Below are positions 35,712 to 46,537 of a DNA stretch of 64,000 bases, one piece after another. Position 1 is the stretch's first letter. Every line of letters starts with the position of its first letter. Both the position numbers and the translations under genes were made by a program. The notes under the pieces are model-generated. The model was not told the origin of the DNA and made no database searches. It worked only from the letters and a program-made list of their open reading frames with translations. The DNA comes from Mortierella alpina (taxonomy: Eukaryota; Mortierellomycota; Mortierellomycetes; Mortierellales; Mortierellaceae): positions 1,302,001 to 1,366,000 of the forward strand of contig JANATF010000001.1 in the NCBI GenBank assembly GCA_029449245.1, read 5' to 3'.

Positions 35712-36107
35712 ATGGTCGATCCACACCCAACGATTAAAAATGCAGACATGACCGAGGAGATGCAGCAGGAGGCTGTCGAGTGTGCTATCCGAGCCTTTGA
35801 AAAGTTCACGGTCGAAAAGGACATTGCTGCCTTCTTGAAAAAGGAGTTTGACAGGAAGTACGGTGCAACATGGCATTGTATCGTCGGACGAAACTTTGGA
35901 AGTTATGTTACGCATGGTAAGAAATGCTCGTTTTTGCTGTTATTGGTGGTGATGGGTGTAAAGGATAATGCTTCTGAGCAGGGCGATAATTGACCCCTTG
36001 AAGCGTGAATTCGCGCTAACCAAAATCCACGCAAAATTGTAGAAACCAAGCACTTTATCTACTTTTACCTGGACCAGATCGCCATTCTGCTCTTCAGAAG
36101 CGGATAG
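35712..36107 (+). CDS. DYN2: Dynein light chain LC8
   Basis: The 89-residue LC8 hub protein: a dimer that binds dynein intermediate chain and many short linear motifs. Exons 35712-35916 and 36043-36107 join at a codon split G|AA. The length is exactly that of LC8, and the sequence follows the family from end to end: [58 protein letters not shown] and the final strand [18 protein letters not shown]. The start ATG follows a pyrimidine-rich leader. It is convergent with the mitochondrial uL23m gene. The assignment is secure. Confidence 0.96.
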
Positions 36108-36501
36108 ATCTACAGCTGTCACGTCCGATATCTATCCTGTCAGTTGAGTGGAGCTCATTGTTAGTTCAATGGCGATCTGTATAACGTCTGTTGGATTCCA
36201 GTAACTACAGATGCCAACATATAAAACATTTACTTTGTGAAAGCACTGCCGAAGCACAGCGACATCATTGGAGCGACTGGTTCTGAAGTCCCCGTTTCTC
36301 ATAGCAGTAGGACATCCATATTGTCCAACACGCATTTCATTTTTCTGGATCGAATCCTGGAGTGCTGCAAGAGCCGTGGTGATGAATTTGTATGGTTTTG
36401 TATATTTCCTGCAGCCCTGATCTTTGCTATGTAAATTGTTTCCGCATGCTGTGTTATTCCAAAATGATGGTGGCAACGCAACACTGTCCCTCTCATCCCT
36501 C
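36108..36501. other. Convergent 3' flanks, LC8 / uL23m
   Basis: This 394-bp interval between two stop codons is without a supported gene. Confidence 0.4.
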
Positions 36502-36966
36502 TCATGCCTTGGTGTCGGCTTTTGCTGCTGCTGACTCTGCCTCGGCAGCCTTCTTGGCAGCCTGGATCCCGTGGTGTGGCCTCATCCTCCAGCCCTTGAG
36601 GCGGTTCAACATCCTTGAGCGTTCGTTGTCAGCATCCTGGATTCCAAAGGTGGCACTGTCGGGGGCCTCGGGCCACTTGAAGTCCTGATCGATGGTGACA
36701 ATAGCCTTCTTGAACTTCTGGCGCTTCAGGATAGTGTTGCCTCCGGAACCAGCGAGTTTTGCGGGCATGTTGGAGGTTCGAACGGTGAGGATGTTGAGCT
36801 TGTAGATGTTGGCGAGATATGACTTGATGTCAAACTTGTTCATCGAAGGCGGGACCCTGAAGGTCAATGTGTTGGAGACCTCGGGCACATTAGGTCCATT
36901 GCGGACGAGTTTGAGCACGGTTGATGGGAAGTAGAGCTTCTTCAAGCCCTCACGGATGATTGGCAT
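36502..36966 (-). CDS. MRP20: Mitochondrial large-subunit ribosomal protein uL23m
   Basis: A protein of the mitochondrial large ribosomal subunit, expected near the exit tunnel. The chosen start (ATG at 36966) gives 154 residues beginning MPIIREGLKKLYFPSTVLKLVRNG. The uL23m signature is VSNTLTFRVPPSMNKFDIKSYLANIYKLNILTVRT split in two parts: VPPSMNKFDIKSYL, then YKLNILTVRTSN. The protein closes with an Ala/Lys-rich tail (GIQAAKKAAEAESAAAKA). The same frame stays open upstream to about 37398, so a longer presequence starting at an ATG near 37302 is possible. I prefer the short start because the upstream part lies in the promoter shared with UTP15. No introns. It is divergent from UTP15, a pairing of two ribosome-related genes on one promoter region. 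Confidence 0.82.
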   Translation of the reverse strand: MPIIREGLKKLYFPSTVLKLVRNGPNVPEVSNTLTFRVPPSMNKFDIKSYLANIYKLNILTVRTSNMPAKLAGSGGNTILKRQKFKKAIVTIDQDFKWPEAPDSATFGIQDADNERSRMLNRLKGWRMRPHHGIQAAKKAAEAESAAAKADTKA

Positions 36967-37439
36967 GGTGAATGTGAGTGCGAGTGTGGGTGTGGCTATG
37001 GACAATGAGGTCGAGCTGCTGTTGAGTTGTCCCTTTGCTGTGCGAGCAAGCAGTGCTGTAGGCGATGCAGTCTTGAAGGAGAGTTGAAGGCGGCAAGAGC
37101 GGTGGGCGACAATTGTTGTTGCGGAACCACTTGCCCCTGGTACACCGACGGACGGCCTGCCCGATCGTGACTGCAGACGGGGTGTTGCTGTGTTTTGATT
37201 TTCTTTTTTTTTTCCCCTAGCAGCTGGAAAAAGCCACAAGCAAGTCTTTGCACCAGTGGCACACCTGGCAGATGCACACACTCCTTTGCTCTGGCTCGTC
37301 ATTCTCCACTCCTCCAACCCCAGTTCTTCGAGAGTCCGATTAGCGCCAGCTGCAAGGCTTCCATCGCACCGTTGTTCCTTCTCCCCGCAAGGACGCATTC
37401 TCCTTCTTTACTTCGTCAACCTCAGTGCCAGTCTACACC
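36967..37439. other. Shared divergent promoter, uL23m / UTP15
   Basis: About 470 bp separate the two starts, both of ribosome-related genes. A T-rich run lies at 37202-37216. An upstream in-frame extension of uL23m crosses this region and is not believed to be coding. Confidence 0.4.
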
Positions 37440-39492
37440 ATGTCGTCTGAATTCAAGTCCTTGACCGTCAAGAAGTACCCTCGTCTGCCAGGACGAAAGA
37501 CACCAGAGTCGAGATACTGGCGCAAGTTCAAGGTAACCAACACTTCAGCACAAGCACTGCGTTACTGCCGCGCCATAAGACTATTGATGATGTGCGAAAG
37601 CTGCAAGCCAAAACTACGATATGTTGACTAAATATGTTATTGTTCTGTCGTTTGATCCCTCTCCTTCTCCATCCACCGGCAATACTATATCATGCAACGC
37701 TCCTATAGTCGCCAATTGTTGTCAAGGAGTTTGCTGCAGTCTCGTCAATTCACTTCTCAGAGTCCAGCCCATATGACTTTGCAGTCACAGCCTCGACGCG
37801 CGTTCAGATCTACAGCTCAAAGACACACCAGGTCAAAAAGACAATCTCACGTTTCAAGGATGTGGCGTATTCGGGAACGATCAGAGCCGATGGACGTTTG
37901 GTTGTCGCAGGAGATGCCACCGGTCTCATCCAGATCTTTGACGTCGGAAGCAGAGCAATTCTCAGAACCTTCAGGGATCATAGACAGTAAGTTGGGGGGT
38001 TTTTTTGCTCTTGGCGCACCTTCTGAGGAGCACATTTGGTGGATCAGATGTTAATACCTCTTGGCGCATGTCGTTATTCGCAAACCATAGCCCTGTGCAT
38101 GTTGCAAAGTTCTCGTCGGACAAAACACAGATTCTGTCCGCCTCTGACGACAAGACAGTGAGGATCTGGGATATGCCCAGCGAGACACCTGTGACGATCT
38201 TTACAGGACACGAGGATTATATTCGCGCCGGTATGGTCTCTCACGACAACCCACACCTGGTTTTGTCCGGATCTTACGACCAGACTGTGAAGCTTTGGGA
38301 TATTCGTACTCAAGGGTGCGTCATGACGATGAACCACGGCGCTCCCGTCGAGTGCGTGGACATGTTCCCTGATGGTGGAGTTGTAGTATCGGCTGGTGGA
38401 CCCCACCTGAAGGTCTTTGATATTTTGGCAGGAGGACGGCCCATGCACTCGCTCTCCAACCACCAAAAGACTGTGACATCTTTGTGCTTTGATCACTCGT
38501 ACTCTCGCCTTTTGACAGGCTCTCTGGATCACCACGTCAAGGTCTACAACGTGCAGGATTACAGCGTTGTCCATAGTGTCAAATACCCAGCACCCGTTAT
38601 GAGTGTTGCACTCTCGGTAAGTTGGTGTTTCCGACAACATATGCCACCTGAGAAGCCTGATGAGGGACGCAGTTGACAACCCTAACCCTATTCTACTGTT
38701 TTTTTTCTCATGTCGTTTTAGCCCGATGATACGCACTTGGTGGCTGGTATGGCTGGAGGTTTGCTGTCGATTCGTCAGCGTGTGGTCAAGACTGCTGAGG
38801 TCCAGACGAGACGTGCTCAGGAGGAACAGGTCCGTGGTGGAAGCTACAAATATTTCGTCCGTGGCCAAAAGGTTGCTGGTGAAGGCGATTTCACACTTGA
38901 GTCGCAAAAGAAGCGCCGCCTGAGGGAATACGACCGGTACCTGAAGGCTTTCCAGTACGGTAACGCACTGGATGCTTGTCTGAGAACCAACCAGCCAGCT
39001 GTGACGACTGTATCGTTGATCCAGGAGTTGATTCACCGTGATGGTCTTCGACAGGCGCTTTCAGGACGGGACGATATCTCACTGGAACCCCTTGCTCAGT
39101 TCTTGGTCAGGAATATTAATAACCCCCGTTACACCGCGCTGCTGGTGGACGTGACCATGGTCATGATTGACATGTATACCGCCGTATTGGGTCAGTCGCC
39201 ATTGATTGATGAGCTGTTTGTGAGACTGCGCGCCAAGGTCAAGCTCGAGATTGCTTTCCAGAAGCAATTGCTCGCAGTTGTTGGCTCAATGGAGATGCTT
39301 TTTGCCAAGAGCACCTCGACCTCGGTTGGTGTTGCGGTCCACAACGAACTGGCCTCGACGTCGAACGGAAACGGCAATGGCAACGGTTCTTCCGCAAAAG
39401 CATCGGCCGCACCATCAACATCAGACACTGCATCAACAGCATCAGCATTATCATCGGCATCTACGATACAATCCGGCATCAAGGCATATTAG
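37440..39492 (+). CDS. UTP15: U3 snoRNP / t-UTP component Utp15
   Basis: A WD40 protein of the small-subunit processome, needed for pre-18S rRNA processing and for rDNA transcription in the nucleolus. Exons 37440-37532, 37709-37986, 38091-38616 and 38722-39492 give 555 residues. The N-terminus shows the Utp15 pattern SLTVKKYPRLPGRKTPESRYWRKFK. WD40 repeats occupy about residues 35-330 (QILSASDDKTVRIWDM, LSGSYDQTVKLWDIRT, LLTGSLDHHVKVYNV). The Utp15 C-terminal domain follows (YKYFVRGQK, YDRYLKAFQYGNALDACL, ELIHRDGLRQALSGRDD, PRYTALLVDVTMVMIDMY), then a Ser/Gly/Asn/Ala-rich tail of about 60 residues. The length is slightly above yeast and human Utp15 because of that tail. The assignment is secure. 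Confidence 0.94.
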
Positions 39493-39824
39493 TCGAGAAG
39501 ATATTCAAAATAACAGAAGTACAGCACAGCAATATATTATTTTCTCCCCTCGTATTCACATGCCATTGTCAGTCTTTGTATCCAGTGAAAGGAAAGACTG
39601 GCCAAGGTACCAGGCACATGGCACTGAAGGGACAAGAAAGGAAAATGCTGCCAGACCAGCAAGCCCAGCCGTGCCTGCCCTTTCTCTCGGCGCATTTAAT
39701 AGTAGAAAGCAAATCGGTTTATTATTGTTGCCGAGTAACACTTTGGGTATTGGGGGGCGAGGTACTCGGTCAAGAACATGAGCTCGGTGAAAAGCGACGG
39801 AGGGTAGCCGCATTGTTTTTGTTT
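39493..39824. other. Convergent 3' flanks, UTP15 / NodB-like gene
   Basis: This 332-bp interval between two stops has no gene recognised. Confidence 0.4.
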
Positions 39825-42078
39825 TTACACGACCAATGCGACAAGGACAGCCATGGCCATACCAAAGAGACTAGGGACGACGCTGCTGCCGCTGTTGCCA
39901 GAGGAATTGGCGGTCTTGGTGCCACCACCACCAATCTTGGTTGGCATCTTCCCAGGGACGGCAATACCGTTCTGGACAGCGACTGGGGACTGTCCATGAA
40001 CATACTTCGAGCCACCAAAGGAAAAGTCATCGGCCACAAAGCCGTCGTTCAGCATGGGTGACTTCTTGTAGGGCTTGTTGTCGTTGTTACAGCCGTCCAG
40101 GCGAACCATGTCGTACTCGTTGCGGATGACGGACGAGATGATATCGGGAAGGGCCGCAGCGGCTCCAGAGGCGGGGATATCATATCCGACAACCACGTAC
40201 GATCCCTTGCGACCAAAGGCATCGGCCTGCTTCACGAACGTCTGCTCATAGACATCGGCGATCTGAGGGGCCTGCTCCCGCGTGTTGAATTTGTAGTCGA
40301 CCTCATCGAGGTTGAAGCCTACAAGGGTATAGCCCATCGACCGTATGGTGGGCTCAAGCTTGGGGTCCTTGAGTCCCGCATCATGAAGTCGGACGTACTT
40401 GGGGTATTTGCCGATGAGCTCGTAAATCTTGTTGGCTTGCTTGGCAATGTCAGCCTTGAGCTGGGCATCGGTCATGGACATTGACGAGTCGTTGGGGAGA
40501 CGGTATGTCATTCCGATCAAGTGGCCGTCGTTGTAGGCGCGTCGGGTCACGCCAGCATACTGCATATACTCGAGCCACGTCGCGTTAGCGAAGAAGGTCA
40601 CGCGAGCCTTGGCCTCCTTGAGGATCTCGAGCATTTGAGTCGTAGCCTCGCTAGGCCCTTCTGACTAGTGCAGGCACGAGAAAAAAGACATGAAGAGAGA
40701 TCAGTGAACGTCTAATGGTTTCAGAACACGCGTGCAGGTACGATGCTGTGTTAAGATCATGGGTTCTGGAGTGGGTACTCACGTAGGTCAGGGCGATTTG
40801 GCCGGGTGTGTTGCACTTTGTAATAAAGTCGCCCATGAGCTGGACAGGAACAATTGGTGCTGGCTTGGTCTCCGGCTTGCCAGGTTTGGCGCCAGCTGGA
40901 GGCTGATTGGGATCGACTGCGCCAATGGGGGCAGCACCAGCAGGTGGAGTTTTCCCGTCCACAGGTGCCTTGGCGCCGCCTTTGGGTGGTTTGGCTCCGT
41001 CCCTAGGGGTAGTGTCGTCCAATGGATCGTTGGGTGCCTTACCGTCGATGCCCTTCTTGGGCTCACCACCATTCTTTCCATTCTTATCCTTTCCTTTTGA
41101 CTTGTCGGCTCCCTTTTTGTCGCCCTTTTCATCGTCGCCATCGTCATCACCGAGTTCATTATCGGGATCGTACTTGTCATGCTCGTCATCCTCGTGGTTA
41201 TGATGTCTGTGCTTACGTCTATGATGCGCAATGTCGACCTCTTCATCTTCTTCCCCGTCAGCAAGAGGCGCGATAGCTGGTTCATCGTCAGCATCAGCAC
41301 CTGCGGCCAGAATCCTTTGCTCCTTCTTTTCATTCAAACCGCGCTTCTTTGCTACCAGTTTCTTTCCCTTGACCGCAGCCTGTTTCTTGCCCACTTTTGC
41401 TTGCTGTGTTTTCCCCTTTTTCATCATCCTGTGATGTTTTTCATACGCGTTCTTAAGCAGAAAATTGTGGCCGTGAGCACGAAGTTGCCAGAGCTCTGGC
41501 TGGAATGAGGACTCATAGTCTACAAACTCATCCTCTGCGACTGAAGCCTGAGCCAGGTTATGGCCGTTGTCGTGAGCGATCTTGATTTTTTTAGACGACG
41601 ACGACGAAGACTTTTTGGGTGCCTTTTTGGCCTTCTTAGCAGCTCGGAGCTGCATGTTCATATCTCTATGAGCATTCTTGAGGTGGTTATGGCCATAGGC
41701 ACGGAGCTGCCACAACTCTGGCTCGATATCTTGTGCCTTTTTGTTTTTGGCCTCCGCTGCACATGAATTGATCCCGAAGAATATTTAATTAGGAAGGGAT
41801 AAGCATGTCAGAGCCATGCTCTTTATCTAGCAGCCGAAAGAGAGACTGTAATGTGCATGTATAGTAGGGTTGCTTACCGGTGCCGGCGAAGATTATGAGC
41901 GGCAACGCTAAAAGGTAACCATCAAGTAAATAAGAGGATCAGAGCAATGTCTAGGAGAACGGTGGGTCCTCGAGCATCCAAGAAGGGATATCAAAGGGAA
42001 TAGGCCGAGGAGTGGTAGACATCACTTTGTCCTACCCAAGACCGAGAGGATCAATGGAATGCGCTTTGAACAACGCAT
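39825..42078 (-). CDS. GPI-anchored polysaccharide-deacetylase-fold protein lacking catalytic residues
   Basis: A 628-residue secreted protein with a C-terminal NodB (CE4 chitin deacetylase) fold. Exons 42036-42078, 41878-41907 (30 nt), 40783-41756 and 39825-40664 join in phase. The first two exons build a signal peptide (MRCSKRIPLILSVLALPLII, then FAGTAEA). Residues about 30-130 contain two copies of PELWQLRA(Y/H)GHN. A Lys/Asp/His-rich and then Pro/Gly-rich linker follows to about 330. The NodB domain starts CNTPGQIALTY and continues SEGPS, where active CE4 enzymes have TFDDGPS. The zinc histidines of the HTxxH motif are replaced (GHLIGMTYRLPN), and the RPPYG-type motif reads RLHDAG. So it is very probably not a deacetylase. 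The C-terminus (Ser/Gly stretch, then LFGMAMAVLVALVV) is a GPI-anchor signal. It may bind chitin or chitosan in the wall; that is inference. Confidence 0.85.
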
Positions 42079-42705
42079 GATGAGCAAGTATACGTGATAA
42101 TCTCTGGACGATCCTGCAGCGGTTGATTGCCAAAAAGACTGCAATGGGAGTAAGGGACGGGCTGGGGGGTAAGAGCGGCAAGAGGTTCGAAAATCAGAAA
42201 ACGAGGGTAAAAGATACTTAATGATGAGGGTGGGTGGGGCCTTCAAGATGCGAAAAAAAGGAGTTGTATAGTCAATGCCCGCACGTAGCGTAGGAAGGCA
42301 CAGACGCGCATGGTTAGAATCTCCACTTCCAATCCCCACTTGCATCTCCAACTGGACCAACATTGGGGCTTCTGCCATACCTTCCTTTGTATCCACAGCG
42401 GAGAATGTGCCTTGAGGCATGTGCACGCATCATAGCAACACACCTGGATGAATCATTTCCTTTGGGGAGGAACATCGGCGGAAGCGTGGGCATACTCTTT
42501 GTTTGCGGTTATGAGAAACGTGCAATACGTCAATTGTGCGGTGGATCCCAGAGAGGCGACGAAGGAGTTCGAGCTGGAGGGTTAATTTTAAGGCACTACT
42601 GAGAGAGCCATCCTTCTCTTTATGAGATCAATATGAAACTGCTGTCATTCTAAAAAACAAAAGTGCCTCGCTATCCTCAGTGTTGCAAGCTCCAGCTCTA
42701 TGCTG
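42079..42705. other. Spacer upstream of the NodB-like gene
   Basis: This 627-bp interval lies between two co-oriented minus-strand genes and should contain the NodB-like promoter. The in-frame ORF running upstream from 42078 is not supported as coding because the signal peptide begins at 42078. Confidence 0.4.
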
Positions 42706-44154
42706 TTATTGCTGCAGAGTCGCGGACATGACCTGCTTGATTTTTGTGGCTCCGTCATGAAAGGCCACTCTCACGTTCTTTGCGAATGTCGAGATTCCAC
42801 TCACCACCTGAGCCCAGGTGTCTTCTACATCTACCTCGGGATTTATATGCTTCCTTTCCTCCTCCTCCTCCTCCTCCTCCTTTTTTCTCGCCAACTTCTT
42901 GGCCGTTTGCTCATCCATGTCATTTTTCTTCTGGTTGTTGTCTAAGCCCGTATCTGAAATCGCCTCGGCGGAGTTAGAGGATGTGGACGTGGGCACCACA
43001 GTCTCCTGCGACTCTGACTGGGACGTTGGGGACAATTCGAAGCTCGAAGAGGAAGGGTCCTTTGCCGAGTTCGTTGCTTGGGTTGACCGGCACCTGGAGG
43101 TATCAAAGGATGTGGCTATTGCAATCACCGGTGTTAGTCGTCGCGAGGAATGCACTTAGTCAAGAAGAAATATTGTAACGAACTTCCTGTAGCACGCAAC
43201 TTGATTCTTACATGACGCTTCTGATGTACTGGCAGTGTTGCTAGTGGCCTCAGTAGTCGTGGTCTCTATCGATGTGCAATCTACGCATCAGGCTTTGTAG
43301 GCAGACGATCTGTTTGCGGAGTAGACTTGTCACTAACCTGAGGTAGAGTCGTATATCGACGTGGGCGTTCCACACTCGCTTGACGTTGACGCCTCCTGGT
43401 CGCTGTGATGATGATGATGATGATGGTCATGATGATGATAGTGGTGGTGAGCTTGATCATCCTCGAGCTGCGAGGAATTCTCCGGCTCCTTGTTGGGGTG
43501 ATGTCGTTCTTCCTGCTCTTCCTTGCGGTGCCCGAGTTTCTCTCGTGCCTCGGAGTGGTGCTTCTTCTTGCCCCTTTCCTTCATTTCGTCCTCGTCCTTA
43601 TCCTCATCGTCGTCCTTATCCTTATCCTCGTCCTCATCCTCATCCTCATCGTCATCGGCATACTCATCATCATCATCCTCATCCTCGTATTTGGCTTCTA
43701 CTTTTCTCTTTTTCTCTTTATGCTTCTTTTCTTTCTGCTGCACCTTTTGTTTCTTCTTACCGTGCAGCATACCATCTTGCCCACTTGAGTGCTTTGCAGA
43801 CCGGATACTAAAGTCCTTGGAGATGTCCAAAGTGATATCGCCCTCGCCCTGAAGCCCAATGTGATAGCCATTATTGCCCCGTTTCAAGGTCTTGACGTCG
43901 TCTTCTGCGAGGGTGAATGTACATTTGCCAGACCCCGAGACAAGTCCCTGGCAGAGCGACACCAGAGCCTCGTCGTCCTTGAACAGCACAACGGACTGAT
44001 CTGGTGTGTCTAGCGAGGGTGTGCCGGCCCACTCAACGGTGACTTCGTTGCCAATAGCGATGTTTTCTGGGATTGTGAATTCTAGGGCGTGGCAGGTTGC
44101 TGTAAAGAGCAGCGCAACTGCCTGTCCCATGCGGAGAGTGGTGGCGGGCTTCAT
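42706..44154 (-). CDS. Secreted Kre9/Knh1-like protein with acidic and His-rich tracts
   Basis: A predicted 444-residue secreted protein. Exons 43338-44154, 43212-43280 and 42706-43154 join in phase. The N-terminus is a signal peptide (MKPATTLRMGQAVALLFTATCHA). The next 100 residues or so (FTIPENIAIGNEVTVEW, SVVLFKDDEALVSL, KCTFTLAEDDVKTL, NNGYHIGLQGEGDITLD) resemble the Ser-Thr-rich/Kre9-KNH beta-sandwich domain of fungal wall proteins. A strongly charged region follows: Lys/Glu, then long Asp/Glu runs, then a His-rich cluster near residue 245-260. The rest is Ser/Thr-rich with a Glu/Lys coiled segment and ends ISTFAKNVRVAFHDGATKIK without a clear GPI tail. The start is the ATG giving the signal peptide. 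It sits directly upstream of the NodB-like surface gene, same strand. A role in beta-glucan assembly or metal binding is speculation. Confidence 0.72.
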
Positions 44155-44450
44155 GGTTCTTGAGAGCAAGGAGAGCTAGGAGAGCAAGTAGTTGCACAGT
44201 GGAAAGGGCAAGATAAGGGAGCGATCTGGGAGTGAGGGAAAAGAAAAAGATGCCTGTGTTCCTCAAGACGTGCCCCTCTATCTCATGGTGCTGAAGCTGG
44301 CAGAGACAGGAATGTGCTGTATGGAGGCGTCGTGCCTGTGCACTCGCGCAGTTCAAGCACGAGGGCGAGAGCAGAGGCAGCCCTTAAGACGGTCGATAAT
44401 ATCTCCCAGCGGGCTGGGATTTGAAGAGTTCTTTCTTTTGACTTTTCACT
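44155..44450. promoter_or_regulatory. Divergent promoter, Kre9-like / RPS8
   Basis: About 300 bp separate the start codons. A TTTTGACTTTTCACT leader directly precedes the RPS8 ATG. No canonical TATA box is obvious. Confidence 0.35.
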
Positions 44451-46149
44451 ATGGGTGAGTCTCGTCGTTGACGGATTCAAGGGCGCAGGCATCCATCGAC
44501 TGTGGACGGGCGCAGGAACCATCCATCGCACCATCGCCAACACCAACACCACTGGCCGCTCGCCCCATCGGCCAGTCTGCATGGTGGACGGATACTGCTC
44601 AGAGTTATTCACCAGGAGGACTCGAGATCAACACCCAATCAGCCAAATCTATCAGCATCGACTTTTGTATTTTCTGCAGCTGTAGTTTTTTTTTCTTTTT
44701 GCGTGTGGGTTCTCAGTGATCTCGATCTCGGGCAACTCAATTGCAACAGAGACGAGACACGATTGCCGACCAGCACGGAGAGCAAACACAAACTACAGCG
44801 GTTTTGTTTGGACATCGGCTTCTGGATCTCTCTTCTTTCAGCCTCGATCTTTTCACACTCCATTCTCCTCCATCTCTCCTTGGCACCGGAGAGTGTGCGG
44901 TTCGACTTGAGTGGACTGCAGCAACCGGAACTAGTGTCGTCCGTTTTCTTCACTGCTATGAGACAGAGTGTTGGGAGCGATGGAACACTCGTGTCGACTC
45001 TGGGAACAATCAAAAAAAGTTCTTTTGGACACATTCGATTGGATCAAAGGCGTGGGATGCAAGGACACTGATCACATCAACTACCAGTCTGGACATCCTG
45101 GATCCAATCACTGACTGGAACTGCGCTCAAAACCGCTCCCCTACAAACAACCCGCAACGTTCATCAAAGTCTTATCAACCAGCACACCCCACTGACAATT
45201 TTTTTTTCTGTCACCCCCTCTCAGGTATCAGCAGAGACTCCCGCCACAAGCGCTCCGCTTCTGGAGCCAAGCGCGCCCAATATCGCAAGAAGAGAAAGTT
45301 CGAGTTGGGCCGTCAGGCTGCCAACACCAAGCTCGGTGCTAAGCGCATCCACGAGGTCCGCACCCGTGGAGGCAACCGCAAGTTCCGTGCCATGCGCTTG
45401 GATGCTGGTAACTTCTCCTGGGGTTCCGAGGCCATCTCCCGCAAGACCCGTATCGTTGCTGTTGTCTACAACGCCTCCAACAACGAGTTGGTCCGTACCG
45501 GTACCTTGGTCAAGAACGCCATCGTCCAGATCGATGCCACCCCTTTCCGTCAGTGGTACGAGGCTCACTACGCCACCCCCATTGGTGCTCGCAAGGGCAA
45601 GGGTGCTGTCAAGGTAATATACGCAAGACTACTTGCAGTTTTCAACAATGGGAATGCAGGACTCGGGATAGGACGATGAGGGAGCATTCAAGGCAATAGG
45701 TTGAGCAATTGGGACCATTAGGGATATTGCGATCCTTCTATTCAGGATCCATCTCGGGGTGGGGAACAGCCCACAACCAACCCGTTGGAAGGAAACGAAC
45801 CTTGTACATGAGGATCAAGGAGCAAAATAATAGGGAGGGCGAGAAATGGAGAGCCGAGAGGACACACAATCGCAACCGATCTGGTTATGTTCAACAGTTG
45901 CTAACCAATGCCTTTGATATTTTTTAGGTTGAGTCTGAGGAGATCAACAAGGCTCGCTCTAACCACGTCCAGCGCAAGATTGAGTCCCGCAAGGCCGACG
46001 CCAAGATTGACGCCGCTCTTGACCACCAGTTCGCTGCTGGCCGTCTCTACGCCTGCTTGTCGTCCCGCCCCGGACAGTCTGGCCGTGCTGACGGATACAT
46101 TCTTGAGGGACAGGAGTTGGCCTTCTACATCCGCAAGCTCAAGAAGTAA
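44451..46149 (+). CDS. RPS8: 40S ribosomal protein eS8
   Basis: A cytosolic small-subunit ribosomal protein. The first coding exon is only 4 nt (ATGG, 44451-44454). A 770-nt intron follows, then 45225-45613 and 45928-46149, for 204 residues. The sequence is typical from the start: [20 protein letters not shown], then [68 protein letters not shown] and the C-terminus [20 protein letters not shown]...FYIRKLKK. Codon use is strongly C-biased, as for highly expressed genes. The very short first exon is supported by the phase (G|GT) and by the invariant MGISRD start. AATAAA follows at 46206. The assignment is secure. Confidence 0.97.
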
Positions 46150-46205
46150 ATATTCTTTCGTTTGTTTTCCAATCAAAAGAGGTTACGCCTTTTCCTTTTC
46201 TCTGC

Positions 46206-46211
46206 AATAAA
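46206..46211 (+). terminator. Polyadenylation signal (AATAAA)
   Basis: AATAAA lies 56 nt after the RPS8 stop codon. Confidence 0.5.
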
Positions 46212-46537
46212 GACGTTATAAAAAAAAAAAACCAATAGTACATCATCCACGCAGTTGTCAAACAAATTGAGCCAGATCGAGGGCAAGGTTTCCGCTTTCG
46301 CTTCATCGACCCTCGTAGGATGAAGAAGAAAGAGGAACACGCGAAGCAGCCCATGTGAGGGGCAATTGTTGGCATTGGAAGTGCGGGGGAGCACGTTTGG
46401 ACTCCAGTTTTCAGGAAACGCGGGCAGTTCCGTCCCTCGGGGTTTGCAGATATTTTTTTCTCTTCTTTTTTTCTCGCTTGCATTCCTCTCCTCCATTATA
46501 CACTTGCTCCCTCATCCTCATTTCTTCTTTCCACACT
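46212..46537. other. Promoter and leader of the HIU hydrolase gene
   Basis: This stretch of about 0.33 kb runs from the RPS8 poly(A) signal to the next start. The last 90 nt are T/C-rich leader. No gene is seen. Confidence 0.4.

Noticed and set aside
36967-37398. In-frame upstream extension of uL23m
   Set aside because: It would put the start inside the promoter shared with UTP15, and the added residues do not look like the family or a simple presequence; kept only as an alternative.
43380-43811. Plus-strand ORFs of 109-143 residues
   Set aside because: They are antisense to the acidic/His tract of the Kre9-like gene and reflect its repeated GAT/GAC/CAT codons.
45614-45927. Possible intronic snoRNA in RPS8
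   Set aside because: Ribosomal-protein introns often host snoRNAs, but I found no C box with matching D box nor an H/ACA pattern in intron 1 or 2.
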